The notes beneath the pieces were generated by a model. That model did no database searches, was not told where the DNA came from, and saw only the letters and a list, made by a program, of their open reading frames with translations. This document shows, piece by piece, positions 46,788 to 55,098 of a DNA stretch of 64,000 nt. Where the stretch lies: positions 62,001-126,000 of the forward strand of contig NZ_JACHVU010000007.1 of the NCBI RefSeq assembly GCF_014190915.1. The letters run 5' to 3'. This DNA comes from Mycolicibacterium iranicum (GTDB lineage: Bacteria > Actinomycetota > Actinomycetes > Mycobacteriales > Mycobacteriaceae). The position numbers and the translations under genes are program-made. How positions within the stretch are numbered: position 1 is the stretch's first letter; every line of letters begins with the position of its first letter.

Positions 46788-47417
46788 TCAGGCGCGCACC
46801 TGGGTCGCGTCCCGACCCTCCCCGAAGGCCGGCAGAGGGTCGCCCTCCAGGCGCCGGATCCATCGCTCGCAGAAGGCGAAGGTCTCGGCGTGCCCGGTGT
46901 CCATCCCCAGCGCGCGCTCCATGACCAGAGCCTGGGACACACTGGTCGCGAACACCGTCCAGACCACCGGCGGCACGTCGTCGGACACCATGCCGTAGCG
47001 CTGCAGCGCCTGCGCGATCGCCGCGTTCTGCACCTGCCGGAACCGCTCGCCGTAGTACACGATCTGCGCACGCAGGGCCTTGCGGTGGTTGGCCAGGCCC
47101 ATGAACTCCATCGTGAGCCGCGTGGCCTCGGGAGCCGTGCTGAACCGCCACAGGGCCCACAGCGGCTGCGGGGACTGCAGCGCGGTGTCCAGCACCGCCA
47201 GCCCCTCCTCGGCGCGCCGGTGGAACACGGCGAGGAACAGATCCTCCATCGTGCGGAAGTAGTAGTGGACGAGCTGGGGTTTCAGGCCGGCGCGGTCGGC
47301 GACCCGGCGGGAGGTGACCGCCGCATACCCCTCCTCGAGGAGCAGCTGCTCCGCGGCGTCGAGCAGCACGACGCGATTCTTCGCATCCGGTGCCCCGATC
47401 CGTCGCGGCGATGCCAT
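46788..47417 (-). CDS. TetR-family transcriptional regulator
   Basis: A 209-residue TetR protein. The N-terminal HTH (VVLLDAAEQLLLEEGYAAVTSRRVADRAGLKPQLVHYYFRTMEDLF) is followed by a helical ligand domain. GAGGAG lies upstream of the ATG. It is convergent with the membrane module (7 bp apart) and divergent from the P450. Candidate operators are the P450/TetR inverted repeat at 47532-47553 and the twin palindromes at 44321-44359; their sequences differ, so it probably does not bind both. Confidence 0.9.
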   Translation of the reverse strand: MASPRRIGAPDAKNRVVLLDAAEQLLLEEGYAAVTSRRVADRAGLKPQLVHYYFRTMEDLFLAVFHRRAEEGLAVLDTALQSPQPLWALWRFSTAPEATRLTMEFMGLANHRKALRAQIVYYGERFRQVQNAAIAQALQRYGMVSDDVPPVVWTVFATSVSQALVMERALGMDTGHAETFAFCERWIRRLEGDPLPAFGEGRDATQVRA

Positions 47418-47511
47418 GCTGACTCCACTCCTCTACCTGCCCACTCCCCCGGGCCGGCCCGGCGATCCGCGCCGACACCCCGATCGCGACCCGCGGTGTC
47501 TCCCGAGATCC

Positions 47512-47553
47512 TTGACCCTAACTCTTACACCATGCTAAGCAGGTGCTCAGCAT
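47512..47553 (+). promoter_or_regulatory. P450 promoter with TetR-type inverted repeat
   Basis: TTGACC (47512-47517) and TAAGCA (47536-47541) form a plausible promoter with an 18-bp spacer. An inverted repeat with 9-bp arms ATGCTAAGC / GCTCAGCAT (one mismatch, 4-bp spacer) at 47532-47553 covers its -10, as expected for a repressor site of the divergent TetR gene. Confidence 0.6.
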
Positions 47554-47614
47554 TTCGAACGGTTGTCGAGAAACTCTCGACCGCACGACCCGCCAGCCCT
47601 GGGAGGCCTTGGAC

Positions 47615-48895
47615 ATGAGCGACTTCGACACGATCGACTACTTCACCGATCCGTCCCTCGTGCCCGACCCGCACCCGTACTTCGACCACCTCCGCAGCAA
47701 GTGCCCGGTGACCCGGGAACCCAACTACGGCGTGCTGGCCGTGACGGGCTACGAGGAGGCCGCGACCGTCCTGAAGGACTCCGACACGTTCTCGTCGTGT
47801 ATCGCGGTCGCAGGGCCTTTCCCGCCGCTGCCGTTCACCCCTGAGGGCGACGACATCACCGACCAGATCACCGCCCACCGGCCCCAGATGCCGATGTTCG
47901 AGCACATGGTCACGATGGACCCGCCCGACCACACCAATGCCCGGTCGCTCCTGAACCGCCTGCTGACGCCGAGCCGGCTCAAGGAGAACGAGGACTTCAT
48001 GTGGCGCCTCGCCGACGAGGTCCTCGACGACTTCGTCGCCGCCGGCCGCTGCGAATTCCTGACGGCCTACGCAAAGCCGTTCTCGCTCTTGGTCATCGCC
48101 GACATGCTCGGCGTGCCCGAGGCCGATCACGACGAGTTCCGCACCGTGCTCGGCGCTCCTCGGCCCGGTGCCAACGTCGGCTCCCTCGACCACAGCGACC
48201 TGGTCGGCGCCAACCCGCTGGAATGGCTCGACGAGAAGTTCATCGGCTACCTCGAGGACCGCCGCAAGGAGCCCCGCGACGACGTGCTCACCGCGCTCGC
48301 GACCGCGAAGTACCCGGATGGCTCGACCCCGCCGGTCATCGAGGTCGTGCGGTCGGCGACGTTCCTGTTCGCCGCCGGTCAGGAGACCACCACCAAGCTG
48401 CTCTCGGCCTCTATGCGGGTGTTGGGTGACCACCCCGACGTCCAGGAGCGGCTGCGCCGTGACCGCAGCCGCATCCCGGTCTTCGTCGAGGAGGCCCTGC
48501 GGATGGATGCCCCGGTCAAGAGTCAGTTCCGGTTGGCCAAGAAGAACACCCGGGTCGGTGACATCGACGTGCCCGCCGGCACCACCATGATGGTGTGCCC
48601 CGGTGCGGTCAACCGCGACCCCGAGCGCTTCGAGCATCCGCACGAATTCGACCTGGACCGCAAGAACGTGCGTGAGCACATCGCCTTCGGGCGCGGCGTG
48701 CACTCCTGCCCCGGTGGCCCCCTGGCCCGCGTGGAGGGCCGGGTGTCGATCGAGCGGATCCTCGACCGCATGGGCGACATCGCCATCGACGAGGAGATCC
48801 ACGGCCCGCCCGGGGCCCGCCGCTACAACTACGAGCCGACGTTCATCCTGCGTGGCCTGACCGACATCAACATCACCTTCACGCCGGTTCGATAG
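47615..48895 (+). CDS. cytochrome P450 monooxygenase
   Basis: A 426-residue soluble bacterial P450. The I-helix oxygen-activation motif is FAAGQETTTKL, the K-helix is EEALRMDAPV, and the heme loop is FGRGVHSCPGGPLAR with the heme thiolate Cys about 365. GGGAGG stands 8 nt before the ATG at 47615 (MSDFDTIDY), which excludes the 24-residue upstream extension. No ferredoxin gene is adjacent. It probably hydroxylates the hydrophobic substrate handled by this locus. CYP family not assignable by eye. Confidence 0.93.
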   Translation: MSDFDTIDYFTDPSLVPDPHPYFDHLRSKCPVTREPNYGVLAVTGYEEAATVLKDSDTFSSCIAVAGPFPPLPFTPEGDDITDQITAHRPQMPMFEHMVTMDPPDHTNARSLLNRLLTPSRLKENEDFMWRLADEVLDDFVAAGRCEFLTAYAKPFSLLVIADMLGVPEADHDEFRTVLGAPRPGANVGSLDHSDLVGANPLEWLDEKFIGYLEDRRKEPRDDVLTALATAKYPDGSTPPVIEVVRSATFLFAAGQETTTKLLSASMRVLGDHPDVQERLRRDRSRIPVFVEEALRMDAPVKSQFRLAKKNTRVGDIDVPAGTTMMVCPGAVNRDPERFEHPHEFDLDRKNVREHIAFGRGVHSCPGGPLARVEGRVSIERILDRMGDIAIDEEIHGPPGARRYNYEPTFILRGLTDINITFTPVR

Positions 48896-48944
48896 GGACC
48901 GTGATTCCGCCGCGGCGGAAGAAGCGGCGTTCTAAACTCCGAAA

Positions 48945-49385
48945 ATGGTGTTCTCCAAAACGCTTCCGGTGACGGCTGTGTCCCTGACGGCGCTCCTCGC
49001 AGCGAGCGCCGTCGGGCTCGGCGGTGTCGCCGAGGCCCAGCCCGCCCTGCATCACGTGCAGTACACCGTGGGCGCCAGCGCCGACATCGCGAACGCCGAG
49101 ATCTACTACCGCGAGAAGGATCCGCCGAACTGGGCGGAGTACAGCCACAACCCGTACCAGTTCACGCCCAACGCCGAGGCCAACCTCGGACCGAACAAGC
49201 CGTGGGTGTTCGACGCGTGGCTGGCAGACCCCGACCAGTGGGCCCTCGTCGTCGTCGGCCTGCCCGGACCGGTCTCGGCGCCGCTCGCCGACCCCGGCTT
49301 CGTCTGTGAGCTCAAGGTCGACGACGTGGTGGTTGCCACCGACTCCGGCAGCAAAGGCGCGCTCTGCTCGCTGCGCCCCTGGTGA
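48945..49385 (+). CDS. small secreted protein
   Basis: A 146-residue protein with a Sec signal peptide (VTAVSLTALLAASAVGLGGVAEA, cleavage after AEA) and a mature domain holding two cysteines (GFVCELKVDD, GALCSLRPW) and the start HHVQYTVGASADIANAEIYY. This pattern recalls small mycobacterial secreted beta-sandwich proteins, loosely MmpS-like. TAAACT (48933-48938) ends 6 nt before the ATG, so the start is probably leaderless. It lies 49 bp after the P450 stop. Function unknown. Confidence 0.8.
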   Translation: MVFSKTLPVTAVSLTALLAASAVGLGGVAEAQPALHHVQYTVGASADIANAEIYYREKDPPNWAEYSHNPYQFTPNAEANLGPNKPWVFDAWLADPDQWALVVVGLPGPVSAPLADPGFVCELKVDDVVVATDSGSKGALCSLRPW

Positions 49386-49401
49386 CCACAGGCGACGGCG
49401 G

Positions 49402-49842
49402 CTACTGCGGGGGCGGATTGCCTCCGCCGACCGACGCGTCGCCGCGGGCCCAGTAGGAACGGTTGTCCTTGGCGATGCAGGTCAGGAACAGACCGTCCGG
49501 GGCCTGCGCCACCTGTCCGTCGAGGGCGGGGCACAGGTCGCCCTCGTTCTTGACACCGTGCATCTCCGGCGACCGGAACCATCGCGGCTCGTAACGGCGC
49601 GGCGACCCGCAGAACACCAACCGGCCCCAGTTGGTCACTCCGAAGACGTAATACGTGGTGTTGGCGCAGTACGAGCCGAGGACGACGTTGGGCAGGATGC
49701 CCGGCGTGCAGTTCGGGTGGTTGCATTCCGCACCTGCCGGCGGAACGGGCGGGAGGACCGGGGGCTGGGCCGCGGCCGGTGGCGCTGACGTGAGGCACAC
49801 CGGCGCCGCGAGAGCGGCCAGCGCTGCGGCGAGAGATCGCAT
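49402..49842 (-). CDS. small secreted cysteine-containing protein
   Basis: A 146-residue protein with an N-terminal signal peptide (SLAAALAALAAPVCLTSAPPAAA), a Pro-rich segment and a mature domain with six cysteines (ECNHPNCTPG, GSYCANTT, VFCGSPRR, DLCPALDG, LTCIAKD), likely paired as disulfides. It is flanked by two other short secreted-protein genes, divergent from the one at 49920 and convergent with the one ending at 49385. I do not recognise its family. Confidence 0.78.
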   Translation of the reverse strand: MRSLAAALAALAAPVCLTSAPPAAAQPPVLPPVPPAGAECNHPNCTPGILPNVVLGSYCANTTYYVFGVTNWGRLVFCGSPRRYEPRWFRSPEMHGVKNEGDLCPALDGQVAQAPDGLFLTCIAKDNRSYWARGDASVGGGNPPPQ

Positions 49843-49919
49843 CCGACCATTTTTCCATGCGGCGGAACGAAATTCTCACTTTTGAAGAGCCCAGCTCTGA
49901 GCGCCGTTAAGCTGGGATC

Positions 49920-50438
49920 ATGCGCGCAACACGGCTTGTCGGTGGACTCGCGACGGCGGCGATGGCCGCACTCGGAAGTGTCAGCCTCTCCCCCGCCGCC
50001 CAGGCCGACGATTGGGGTGTCGACATCAGCGGCACCTGGAGCGTCTACTCCGACGGCGAATGGGCCAGAACCAATCAGGTTCTGATCGACGAACGTTCGG
50101 TGCTGGAGACCTGGACCGTCGACACCACCTGCGTGAGCCCGATCGAGTGCAGCGGCACCGTGACGAGCAGTCTCGGCTGGACAGGCACCGCACGGCTGGA
50201 CGACTTCTGGTTCGTCGAGCACGACGTCCCGAACTGGATGCCGTGCCCCAACGGCACTTTCGCCACCGGTCATCAGAAGTTCATGCTGTGGGGCATGGAC
50301 ACGGTCAACGAGCGCCGGGTCACGCGCGACGTCACGACATTCGGCGGTCGCAACATCACGAGCAGTCTCAGTGGCGCCTGCGGCGTGAACAATCCCAAGG
50401 TCATCGAACTGCCGGTGCGCATGGAGCGGCTCTCCTAG
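49920..50438 (+). CDS. small secreted protein
   Basis: A 172-residue protein. Signal peptide: LVGGLATAAMAALGSVSLSPAAQA. The mature part is beta-rich and Trp-rich (DDWGVDISGTWSVYSDGEW, LGWTGTARLDDFWF, HDVPNWMPCPNGT) with cysteines TTCVSPIEC, WMPCP and SGACG. It resembles other mycobacterial secreted proteins of unknown role. TAAGCT (49908-49913) ends 6 nt before the ATG, fitting a leaderless start. It is convergent with mceF across a strong hairpin. Confidence 0.78.
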   Translation: MRATRLVGGLATAAMAALGSVSLSPAAQADDWGVDISGTWSVYSDGEWARTNQVLIDERSVLETWTVDTTCVSPIECSGTVTSSLGWTGTARLDDFWFVEHDVPNWMPCPNGTFATGHQKFMLWGMDTVNERRVTRDVTTFGGRNITSSLSGACGVNNPKVIELPVRMERLS

Positions 50439-50490
50439 CGCGCATTCTGCTCGCGCGTATTCTCCAACCGGCCTTCGCCCCCGGTGCGGT

Positions 50491-50514
50491 GGCGCCCGGT
50501 GTGCACCGGGCGCC
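50491..50514. terminator. hairpin between the secreted-protein gene and mceF
   Basis: GGCGCCCGGTG (50491-50501) pairs perfectly with CACCGGGCGCC (50504-50514), 5 bp past the mceF stop on minus and about 50 bp past the plus-strand gene. There is no T tract, so it would be a mycobacterial-type terminator lacking a U run, usable from both sides. Confidence 0.65.
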
Positions 50515-50519
50515 GTCCC

Positions 50520-52253
50520 TCACATCGGCAGCAGGTCCTTCCACGACTTCGGCGCTCCGGCAGCCACATTGGTGACCCGGTGCATCGCTCCGTCGGGCGT
50601 CTGATACTCCCCCGTCTGCGGATTGTATTGCGCCGTCCCGACCGTTGGAACGCCGGATGCGTTGCCGCCGAACGCACTCGGCGCAGCGGGGATCGCACCG
50701 GGCGCTACGGGACCGGGCGCAGCGGGGATCGCACCGGGCGCTGTGGGACCGGGCGCCGGTGCTACCGGCACGGCCTGCCCGGGCAGCAGAGGCCCCTGCC
50801 CGGCCGGCAGCGGTGCCGGGGGCAGGATCGGCGGCTGGGCCGGCGGCGGGGCGCCCGGAGCCATGGGCGCGGGTGCACCGACGGGGAACGGCGGTGTGCC
50901 GGGTGGGGATACGGGCGGTGTACCGGCGCGCACCGCACCCGGCGGCAGCGGGGTGCCCTCCACCGGGGCGTAGATCCGTTCATCGGCGTCGACGCGGCCG
51001 TCGAGTGGAATGCCCTGCGAGACGAGGTTCGGGTCGAACGGGTAGGGCCCGAGGATGTGCTGGCGCACCGCCGTCGGCACGAATCCCCGCGGGTCGTTGC
51101 AGAGTTCGACGGTGGGCGCCCGCTTCCCGGGATGCTCGATGCAGGGATAGTTGCGCGCACCGCGGACGTTCATCGGAGAGTCCTGCGGCAGCTTGCAATA
51201 GAGGCCGTCCGGGGTGTCCAGGGTGGTCTCGTCCTCCGGGGAACGCCATTGCGAGGGCGGCAGGAAGCCGACCGTGCACGGGTTCGGATCGCTGATCGTC
51301 AGCGCGAAGTCACCCGCGGGAAGACCGGTCGGGTTGTTCTGCGGCAGACCGAAGGACTGCTGTGCGGCGATGATTCCGGGGAACAGCACCAACAGCTGCT
51401 CGATCGCGGGGTTGTACGTCATCAGCGTCTGCCCGACCGTGGTCAGGTTGGCCAGCAGGATCGGCAGCGTCGGCTTCAGCTGGTTGAGCAGCGTGCTGAC
51501 CTCCTGCGCGAAGCCCGGCCCCTGCTGCAGCAGCGCACGTACCTGTGGGTCGTTCTGCACCACCTGCGCCGACACCCCGTTGAGGCTGCGCGCCCACGTC
51601 CGGATCGCGTCGGTGGTCTCGGCCTGCGACTCGAGCAGCGGCCCGCTGTCGTCGATCAGCGCCCGCGTCTGGTCGGAGATGCCGTTCGCATCCTCGGCCA
51701 CCGTCGTCGCGGAGTCCAGCAGCGACCCGAAGTCCGGGCCGGCGCCGTTGAACGCCTTGAACGTCTCGTCGAGCAGATCCGGGATCCGGTCCTTGGGCAG
51801 GCTGTCCACCATCGCGCTCAGCTGATCGAGCATCGGCCCGACCTGCTGCGGAATCGTGGTGTTGGTCACCGGAATCCGCGAACCGCTCTCCAGGTACGGT
51901 CCGCTGTCCGTCGCCGGCAGGAGGTCGACGTACTGCTCGCCGACCGCCGACACACTGCGCACCTCGGCGCGCAGGTCGGCCGGGATCTTCGGTGACGTCT
52001 CCAGCGACAGCGTCGCTTCGGCGCCGTTCTCGGTGAGCTTGACGTCGGTCACCTTGCCCACCTGCACACCGCGGTAGGTGACGTTGCTGAAGCGGTACAG
52101 CCCGCCCGAGGCGGGCAGTTCGAGGGTGACCGCGAGCCGGCCGACGCCCAGCAGCGTCGGCACCTGCATGTACGCGAAGAGCATCACCGCCACCCCCACG
52201 ATCGACGCAATCGTGAAGATAATCAGCTGGTTTCGCACAAAACGAGTCAGCAT
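50520..52253 (-). CDS. Mce family protein F
   Basis: A 577-residue last structural gene of the operon. An N-terminal membrane anchor (QLIIFTIASIVGVAVMLFAYM) leads to the MCE/MlaD domain (ELPASGGLYRFSNVTYRGVQVGKVTDVKLTENGAEATL, about 45-115), a long helical tube-forming segment to about 300, and a Pro/Ala/Gly-rich tail from about 445 to the end. It joins the Mce hexamer that forms a lipid tunnel across the periplasm. The ATG overlaps the mceE stop by 1 base (TGATG). Which mce class this operon belongs to cannot be fixed by eye. Confidence 0.93.
   Translation of the reverse strand: MLTRFVRNQLIIFTIASIVGVAVMLFAYMQVPTLLGVGRLAVTLELPASGGLYRFSNVTYRGVQVGKVTDVKLTENGAEATLSLETSPKIPADLRAEVRSVSAVGEQYVDLLPATDSGPYLESGSRIPVTNTTIPQQVGPMLDQLSAMVDSLPKDRIPDLLDETFKAFNGAGPDFGSLLDSATTVAEDANGISDQTRALIDDSGPLLESQAETTDAIRTWARSLNGVSAQVVQNDPQVRALLQQGPGFAQEVSTLLNQLKPTLPILLANLTTVGQTLMTYNPAIEQLLVLFPGIIAAQQSFGLPQNNPTGLPAGDFALTISDPNPCTVGFLPPSQWRSPEDETTLDTPDGLYCKLPQDSPMNVRGARNYPCIEHPGKRAPTVELCNDPRGFVPTAVRQHILGPYPFDPNLVSQGIPLDGRVDADERIYAPVEGTPLPPGAVRAGTPPVSPPGTPPFPVGAPAPMAPGAPPPAQPPILPPAPLPAGQGPLLPGQAVPVAPAPGPTAPGAIPAAPGPVAPGAIPAAPSAFGGNASGVPTVGTAQYNPQTGEYQTPDGAMHRVTNVAAGAPKSWKDLLPM
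50683..50754 (-). repeat. 36-bp tandem repeat in the mceF proline-rich tail
   Basis: Two adjacent 36-bp copies (50683-50718 and 50719-50754), nearly identical, encode the repeated APG-rich unit (GPTAPGAIPAAP, GPVAPGAIPAAP) in the MceF C-terminus. It may vary in copy number between strains. Confidence 0.75.
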
Positions 52254-53602
52254 CAGCCGCCTCCTCCAGACATCGGGGCCCCAGGCCCGGGCGGTGCAGC
52301 CGCGGGTGCCGCGGGGGGCGCGGCGGCCTCGGCACCGTAGGGTCCGGCGAAGATCTGGTCACCTGTGATCGGTTGCGACTGCGGCAGCCACGGCGCCGCC
52401 GGAGGCGGCGGGGTGACCGGGAGCAGCGGCTCGGTGATCGGCGGCAGCGGGGAGCCGGCAGCCGCTTCCGGCGCCGGCGGCAGCGCCTGCTCCGGAGGCG
52501 GCGCGACACCGATCTTCATCGGGTCGTACGAATAGTTGAGGTAGTACGGATCTCCCGGCGCGGGAATGAGTTTGGCGTTCTCGTCCCCCCATCGCGTGCC
52601 GAGCAGCAGCGTCTTCTTCAACCGCGGGTACGTCAGGTCGAAGGTCGCGTACAGGTTGATGTAGTCGCCGCGCGTGATGCGGTCGGCGAAGGTCGGGCCG
52701 TAGGGGAACGCACTGGCCCACAACACCGCGAGGTTGAGGTCCGGACCCACATCGGCCAGGGCGCCGAGGACAGGTCCGAGGTTCTCCAGGTTCTTGACCA
52801 GGTCGTCCCCGGCGTCGTTGACCAAACCGGTTGCGGTGTCGCTGAACTGACCCAGCTTCGTCAGAGCCGTGGTGAAGTTCGGCCGCTCGTTGATCAGCAC
52901 GTCGATCGCCGGCGGGATCTCCTTGAGCGCCCGGTCGATGACGTCGCGCTGACCGGCGAAGGTCCCTGCCACCCGGCGCAGCTGCTGGATCGAGGCGATG
53001 ATGTTCTCCCGCTGCTGCGACAGCACCCCCACGAAATTGTCCAGCCGCGAGAGCAGTTCGCGAGCCTCGTCCTCGCGTCCGGACAGTCCGGTGCTCATGT
53101 TGTGGATGATGTCGCCGAGTTGGCCGAGCCCGCCCCCGTTGACGACGGTAGACAGCGAGGCCAGCGTCTGCTCGGTGGTCGGGTACGTCGAGGACGAGTT
53201 CAGCGACAGGGTGGAGCCGGGCTCCAGCCGTCCGCTCGGCTCCTCCCCCAACGGCGGGTTCAGCCCGAGGTGCATCGAGCCCAGCAGGCTCGTCTGGCCC
53301 ACCGTCGCGACGGCGTTCTCCGGGATCACGACGTCGGGATTGACGGAAATCTCGACGTCGGCGTGCCAGTTCTGCACCGTCATCTTGCCGACACTGCCGA
53401 CGACGACGTCGTCGATCATGACCGGCGAGTTCGATTCCAGCGTCGCCACGTTGGGGACCTGGACGTGATAGGTCACGGCGTCGGACCCTCTGCCCTCGGC
53501 GCCGGGCAGGGGCAGGGAGTTGACACCCTGGAACGCACAGCCCGACAGCGACACCGCCAGGCTGGCGCCGAGGACGGTCAACGACTTCGCACCGCGGATC
53601 AT
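52253..53602 (-). CDS. Mce family protein E (lipoprotein, LprN-like)
   Basis: A 449-residue lipoprotein. The signal ends in the lipobox SLSGC (Cys22), then the MCE domain (VTYHVQVPNVATLESNSPVMIDDVVVGSVGKM, about 40-110), helical repeats and a Pro/Ala-rich tail with GGGG at the end. The E position of mce operons is normally the lipoprotein, as here. ATG 53602 overlaps the mceD stop as ATGA; longer upstream frames overlap mceD. Confidence 0.93.
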   Translation of the reverse strand: MIRGAKSLTVLGASLAVSLSGCAFQGVNSLPLPGAEGRGSDAVTYHVQVPNVATLESNSPVMIDDVVVGSVGKMTVQNWHADVEISVNPDVVIPENAVATVGQTSLLGSMHLGLNPPLGEEPSGRLEPGSTLSLNSSSTYPTTEQTLASLSTVVNGGGLGQLGDIIHNMSTGLSGREDEARELLSRLDNFVGVLSQQRENIIASIQQLRRVAGTFAGQRDVIDRALKEIPPAIDVLINERPNFTTALTKLGQFSDTATGLVNDAGDDLVKNLENLGPVLGALADVGPDLNLAVLWASAFPYGPTFADRITRGDYINLYATFDLTYPRLKKTLLLGTRWGDENAKLIPAPGDPYYLNYSYDPMKIGVAPPPEQALPPAPEAAAGSPLPPITEPLLPVTPPPPAAPWLPQSQPITGDQIFAGPYGAEAAAPPAAPAAAPPGPGAPMSGGGG

Positions 53603-55098
53603 GATGGCGGCATCCCTTCTGCCGGGAGCAGAGGCCCACTGGGAGCCGCGGGCGGCGCCGGTGCGGCCGACGGCGGGAGCAGCAGGCCGTCCACGGTCTG
53701 CGGCTGTGGCTGAGCCGGAATGTTGGACAGGATGTTCGGCGGGCCGGGAATCGGCGCACCGGGGTACAGCGCCGGTGACGGCGTGGCCGGCGCATCCGAG
53801 TCGGGCTGATAGATCCCCGGAGGGCCGGGAGGGGCACCCCACCCGGGCGGCGGCGGGATGTCGCCGGCGCCGGTGTACGCCGACACCGTCGGAGGGATCT
53901 CGGCCGGATCTCCCGGGCCGGCGCCGCCGGGCGCGAGCTTCGGATCGGTGTAGATGATCCTGCTCGGGTTCACCGCCGGACGCAGGTAGGCGTTGATCGG
54001 GAACGGCAGGTTGCCGAAGTTGACCAGACGCAGTGCGGGCCCGAGGTATTGCGCACACAGCTTCGCGGTCTCGGGGGCGGTGGTGTTCGCGACACCTCCG
54101 ATGAGGCCGCAGACGAACCACACCGGGTTGGAGAAGTTCGACACCGAGAACGCACCCGTCACGGATCCGCCGTTGGGGTAGTAGATGTTCTCGAAGTTGG
54201 CGATCGCGTTCGGCGTGATGTGCAGAACGTTCTCCAGTGCGGTCCGGTTGTCCACCAGGACCTGCATGACCTGGCCCAGGCTGCGGACCTGCTCGGTGGT
54301 CTGGTCCCGGCTGCCCACCACGAACCGCTGCACCTCGCCGATCGCGAACGACAGATCCGACAGCGCCGCATCCAGATCGGACCGGTTGTCGTTGATGACA
54401 CTCGTCAGGCTGGCCAGACGGTTCTGGAACAGCACGATCTGGTCTTTGCTGTCGCGCAGCGCGCTGACGAACACCTGCAGGTTCTTGATGATGTCGACGA
54501 TGTTGCCGCTGCCCTCGGCGAAAATCCTTGCGGCGCCCGACAATTGGCGGAGCGTTTCACGCAGCTTGTCTCCGTTGCCCTCCATGGCGTTCGCCGCACT
54601 GTCGACGAAGCGCGAGATCGAGGTCCCCGAGACCCCGGCCTGCGGCCCGAGCTCCTCGGAGAGCCGCGTCAGCTGCTCCTTGACCTCGTCCCATTCGACG
54701 GGCACCGCGGTCCGGTCGTCGGGGATCACGCCGCCGTCGTCCATCGTCGCGCCGCCGCCGTCGCGGTAGGCCGGCGTCAGCTGGACGTACCGGGCGGCGA
54801 CCAGGTTCTGGGCCACGATCACGGCTTTCGCGTCGGCCGGGACCGGGACCCCCCGATCCACCTTGAGCGTCATCTTGGCCAAGGTGCCCTCGGGCTCGAT
54901 CTTGTCGATCGTCCCGACCTTGACCCCGGACACCCGCACCTCGTCGCCGGGATAGATGGCGGTCGCGGTCGGGAAGTACGCCGTAATCGTCTTGGGTCCG
55001 AAGAACACCTGCCGGACGAGGAACGCCGCGCCGGCGATGAGCAGGATGGCCAGCAGGATCGCGGTGCCGGCCACCAATCGCTTACGGGTTGCCATCAT
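53599..55098 (-). CDS. Mce family protein D
   Basis: A 499-residue protein with an N-terminal anchor (LVAGTAILLAILLIAGAAFLV), the MCE domain (ITAYFPTATAIYPGDEVRVSGVKVGTIDKIE, about 37-110), helical segments to about 290, a cysteine-containing core (WFVCGLIGG, AKLCAQYLG) and a Pro-rich tail. It forms the tunnel with the other Mce subunits. The start overlaps the mceC end by 17 bp; a second ATG follows at 55095. Confidence 0.93.
   Translation of the reverse strand: MMATRKRLVAGTAILLAILLIAGAAFLVRQVFFGPKTITAYFPTATAIYPGDEVRVSGVKVGTIDKIEPEGTLAKMTLKVDRGVPVPADAKAVIVAQNLVAARYVQLTPAYRDGGGATMDDGGVIPDDRTAVPVEWDEVKEQLTRLSEELGPQAGVSGTSISRFVDSAANAMEGNGDKLRETLRQLSGAARIFAEGSGNIVDIIKNLQVFVSALRDSKDQIVLFQNRLASLTSVINDNRSDLDAALSDLSFAIGEVQRFVVGSRDQTTEQVRSLGQVMQVLVDNRTALENVLHITPNAIANFENIYYPNGGSVTGAFSVSNFSNPVWFVCGLIGGVANTTAPETAKLCAQYLGPALRLVNFGNLPFPINAYLRPAVNPSRIIYTDPKLAPGGAGPGDPAEIPPTVSAYTGAGDIPPPPGWGAPPGPPGIYQPDSDAPATPSPALYPGAPIPGPPNILSNIPAQPQPQTVDGLLLPPSAAPAPPAAPSGPLLPAEGMPPS

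Noticed and set aside
52253..54121. A 622-codon version of mceE and a 612-codon version of the thiolase gene (60164-62002)
   Set aside because: The extra N-termini overlap mceD and the DUF35-fusion gene in another frame. Signal peptide/lipobox and GTGA/ATGA overlaps fix the shorter starts.
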